Shown here: positions 5,776 through 7,081 of the stretch, piece after piece
Numbering within the stretch: position 1 is the first letter of the stretch
Layout of the letters: each line of letters begins with the position of its first letter
DNA from: an uncultured Clostridia bacterium
Lineage (GTDB): Bacteria > Bacillota > Clostridia > Oscillospirales > Ruminococcaceae
Length of the DNA: 7,081 nt
Direction: 5' to 3'
Assembly (NCBI GenBank): GCA_937893735.1
Contig: CALBGD010000127.1
Location: 1-7,081, forward strand
Program-made: the position numbers and the translations under genes
Notes under the pieces: generated by a model
Databases searched by the model: none
What the model was told of the DNA's origin: nothing
Seen by the model: only the letters and a program-made list of their open reading frames with translations

Positions 5776-7081
5776 GTTTTGTTCTCCTTTTCCGGATTTA
5801 TCGCGCGGAAAGCCTGCTCCAGCGTCCGCACGCCGATTATCTGAATTCCGTAATTTTCATTCCTGCTGAGCGAGGAAAAGCTCTGCTTCGGGATTATGCA
5901 GCGCTCAAATCCGAGCCGCGCTCCCTCCTTGACGCGTTCGCGGACGTGGGACGCCGCGCGCACCTCGCCGCCGAGTCCCACTTCTCCGAAAACCATCAGC
6001 TTTTCGGGTATCACCTTGTCGCACAGCCCGGAGTAAAGCGCCAGCGCAACGGCAAGGTCCGCGGCGGGCTCGTCCAGCCGGAGGCCTCCGACAACGTTGA
6101 CGTACACGTCGACCCCGCCGAAGAAGAACCCCGCGCGCTTCTCAAGCACCGCAAGCAGCATATACAGCCGGTTGTAGTCGAATCCCGTGGCAACGCGCCG
6201 CGGCGAGGACAGCGAGGATTTCGTAACCAGCGCCTGCACCTCCGCGAGAATGGGGCGCGTGCCCTCCACAGTGCAGACCACCGCGCTTCCGGAGACCGTG
6301 GTTATGCGTCCGGAGAGCATCATCTCCGAGGGATTCGTGACCTCGTGCAGACCATCGTCGTCCATATTGAACACGCCTATCTCGTTTGTGGAGCCGAAAC
6401 GGTTCTTTATAGCCCGCAGAATCCGGTAGGAAAGCTGCTTCTCGCCCTCGAAATACAGCACGGTGTCCACGATGTGCTCCATTATCTTGGGGCCTGCAAT
6501 GCCGCCGTCCTTGTTGACGTGGCTGACTATAAATATCGGTATCTCCTCGGATTTCGCCAGCAGCATGAATGCGTTGGTGCACTCCCGCACCTGCACTATG
6601 CTTCCTGCCGAGGAATTTATCCCGGTGGAGGTTATCGTCTGGATAGAGTCTATTATCACCACGTCCGGACGGATTTTCTTTACTGCCTGTATAATGCTCT
6701 CGCAATTATTCCCGGAGGCTAACATCAGCTTTTCGCTGTTGGAGACTCCCAGACGGTCCGCGCGGAGCTTTATCTGCGATTCGGACTCCTCGCCGGAAAC
6801 GTAAAGTATCGAGTGCTGACCGCTCATGAAGCCGCATATCTGGAGCAGCAGCGTGGATTTTCCGATACCCGGGTCGCCGCCGATGAGCACCAGCGAGCCC
6901 TTGACAAGCCCGCCGCCGAGCACGCGGTCAAGCTCTGAGCTTCCGGTGCCGTAGCGTATCTCGCTGCCGCAGGTTACTTCCCCGATGGGGCTGAATTTCA
7001 GCTCCCCGACCGGCGCGGAGGTCTTTCCGCCGATGACCGGCGCAGGCTCCGATTCCTCTATCGTGTTCCAGCTTCCGCAGG
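5772..7081 (-). CDS. radA: DNA repair protein RadA (5' end outside window)
   Basis: This is a RecA-like DNA-dependent ATPase/helicase that processes branched recombination intermediates; 435 residues are visible. The frame runs to the window edge. Its first visible residues, CGSWNTIEE, are the end of the N-terminal four-Cys zinc finger, so only about 25-30 residues are missing; a GTG at 6921-6923 is internal, not the start. In visible numbering: Walker A GGDPGIGKST (67-76), SGEES at 95-99, Walker B VVIIDSIQT (140-148), the RadA-specific KNRFG motif (225-229), then the Lon-like C-terminal domain from about 290 (SSPRRVATGFDYNRL) with FGEVGLGGEVR near 364. The usual VGHVTK segment reads VSHVNKDGGIAGPK here. 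The stop overlaps the following small gene by four bases. Confidence 0.96.
   Translation of the reverse strand, partial: CGSWNTIEESEPAPVIGGKTSAPVGELKFSPIGEVTCGSEIRYGTGSSELDRVLGGGLVKGSLVLIGGDPGIGKSTLLLQICGFMSGQHSILYVSGEESESQIKLRADRLGVSNSEKLMLASGNNCESIIQAVKKIRPDVVIIDSIQTITSTGINSSAGSIVQVRECTNAFMLLAKSEEIPIFIVSHVNKDGGIAGPKIMEHIVDTVLYFEGEKQLSYRILRAIKNRFGSTNEIGVFNMDDDGLHEVTNPSEMMLSGRITTVSGSAVVCTVEGTRPILAEVQALVTKSSLSSPRRVATGFDYNRLYMLLAVLEKRAGFFFGGVDVYVNVVGGLRLDEPAADLAVALALYSGLCDKVIPEKLMVFGEVGLGGEVRAASHVRERVKEGARLGFERCIIPKQSFSSLSRNENYGIQIIGVRTLEQAFRAINPEKENKT

Noticed and set aside
6921..6923. GTG as the radA start
   Set aside because: The same frame continues upstream with conserved RadA sequence back to a zinc-finger fragment at the window edge.

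Overview
The window looks like chromosomal DNA from a Clostridia-class Bacillota, most likely an Oscillospiraceae/Ruminococcus-type gut bacterium. This is inferred from three things. The ribosome binding sites are strong GGAGG-type sites. The polyamine transporter has the order potA-potB-potC-potD. A tiny Cys-rich protein of a type I recall from clostridial genomes (DUF6472-like) sits next to radA. Coding DNA is moderately GC-rich by eye, and the one clear promoter region is very AT-rich. No species can be assigned from the sequence alone.

Layout. (1) Positions 1-969, plus strand: the 3' end of nicotinate phosphoribosyltransferase (NAD salvage), followed with an ATGA overlap by an unrecognised 198-residue protein. 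(2) Positions 968-1245: a non-coding convergence zone with a GC-rich hairpin repeat, three nearly identical 68-bp tandem units that each fold into two hairpins, and a strong bidirectional terminator. (3) Positions 1246-5407, minus strand: a complete spermidine/putrescine ABC importer operon transcribed potA, potB, potC, potD. A, B and C-D are joined by overlaps, but a ~175-bp non-coding block with terminal inverted repeats lies between potB and potC. (4) Positions 5408-5604: an AT-rich gap with a candidate potA promoter and the terminator of the upstream operon. (5) Positions 5605-7081, minus strand: radA, cut by the window edge within its N-terminal zinc finger, translationally coupled to a 56-residue Cys-rich protein.

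How the genes work together. PotD captures polyamine outside the cell, PotB and PotC form the membrane channel, and PotA hydrolyses ATP. Here PotD has both a lipobox and a C-terminal membrane helix, so it may be anchored at both ends. RadA processes recombination intermediates. The small Cys-rich partner has no function I can assign.

The genes are mostly ordinary housekeeping and transport genes. The less ordinary content is in the repeats: a 28-bp hairpin element found once beside the tandem array and once, inverted, inside the pot operon; a MITE-like block whose terminal repeat supplies the potB stop codon; and a short TCGGAAT tandem inside that block. I did not find convincing evidence of a new multi-gene system.
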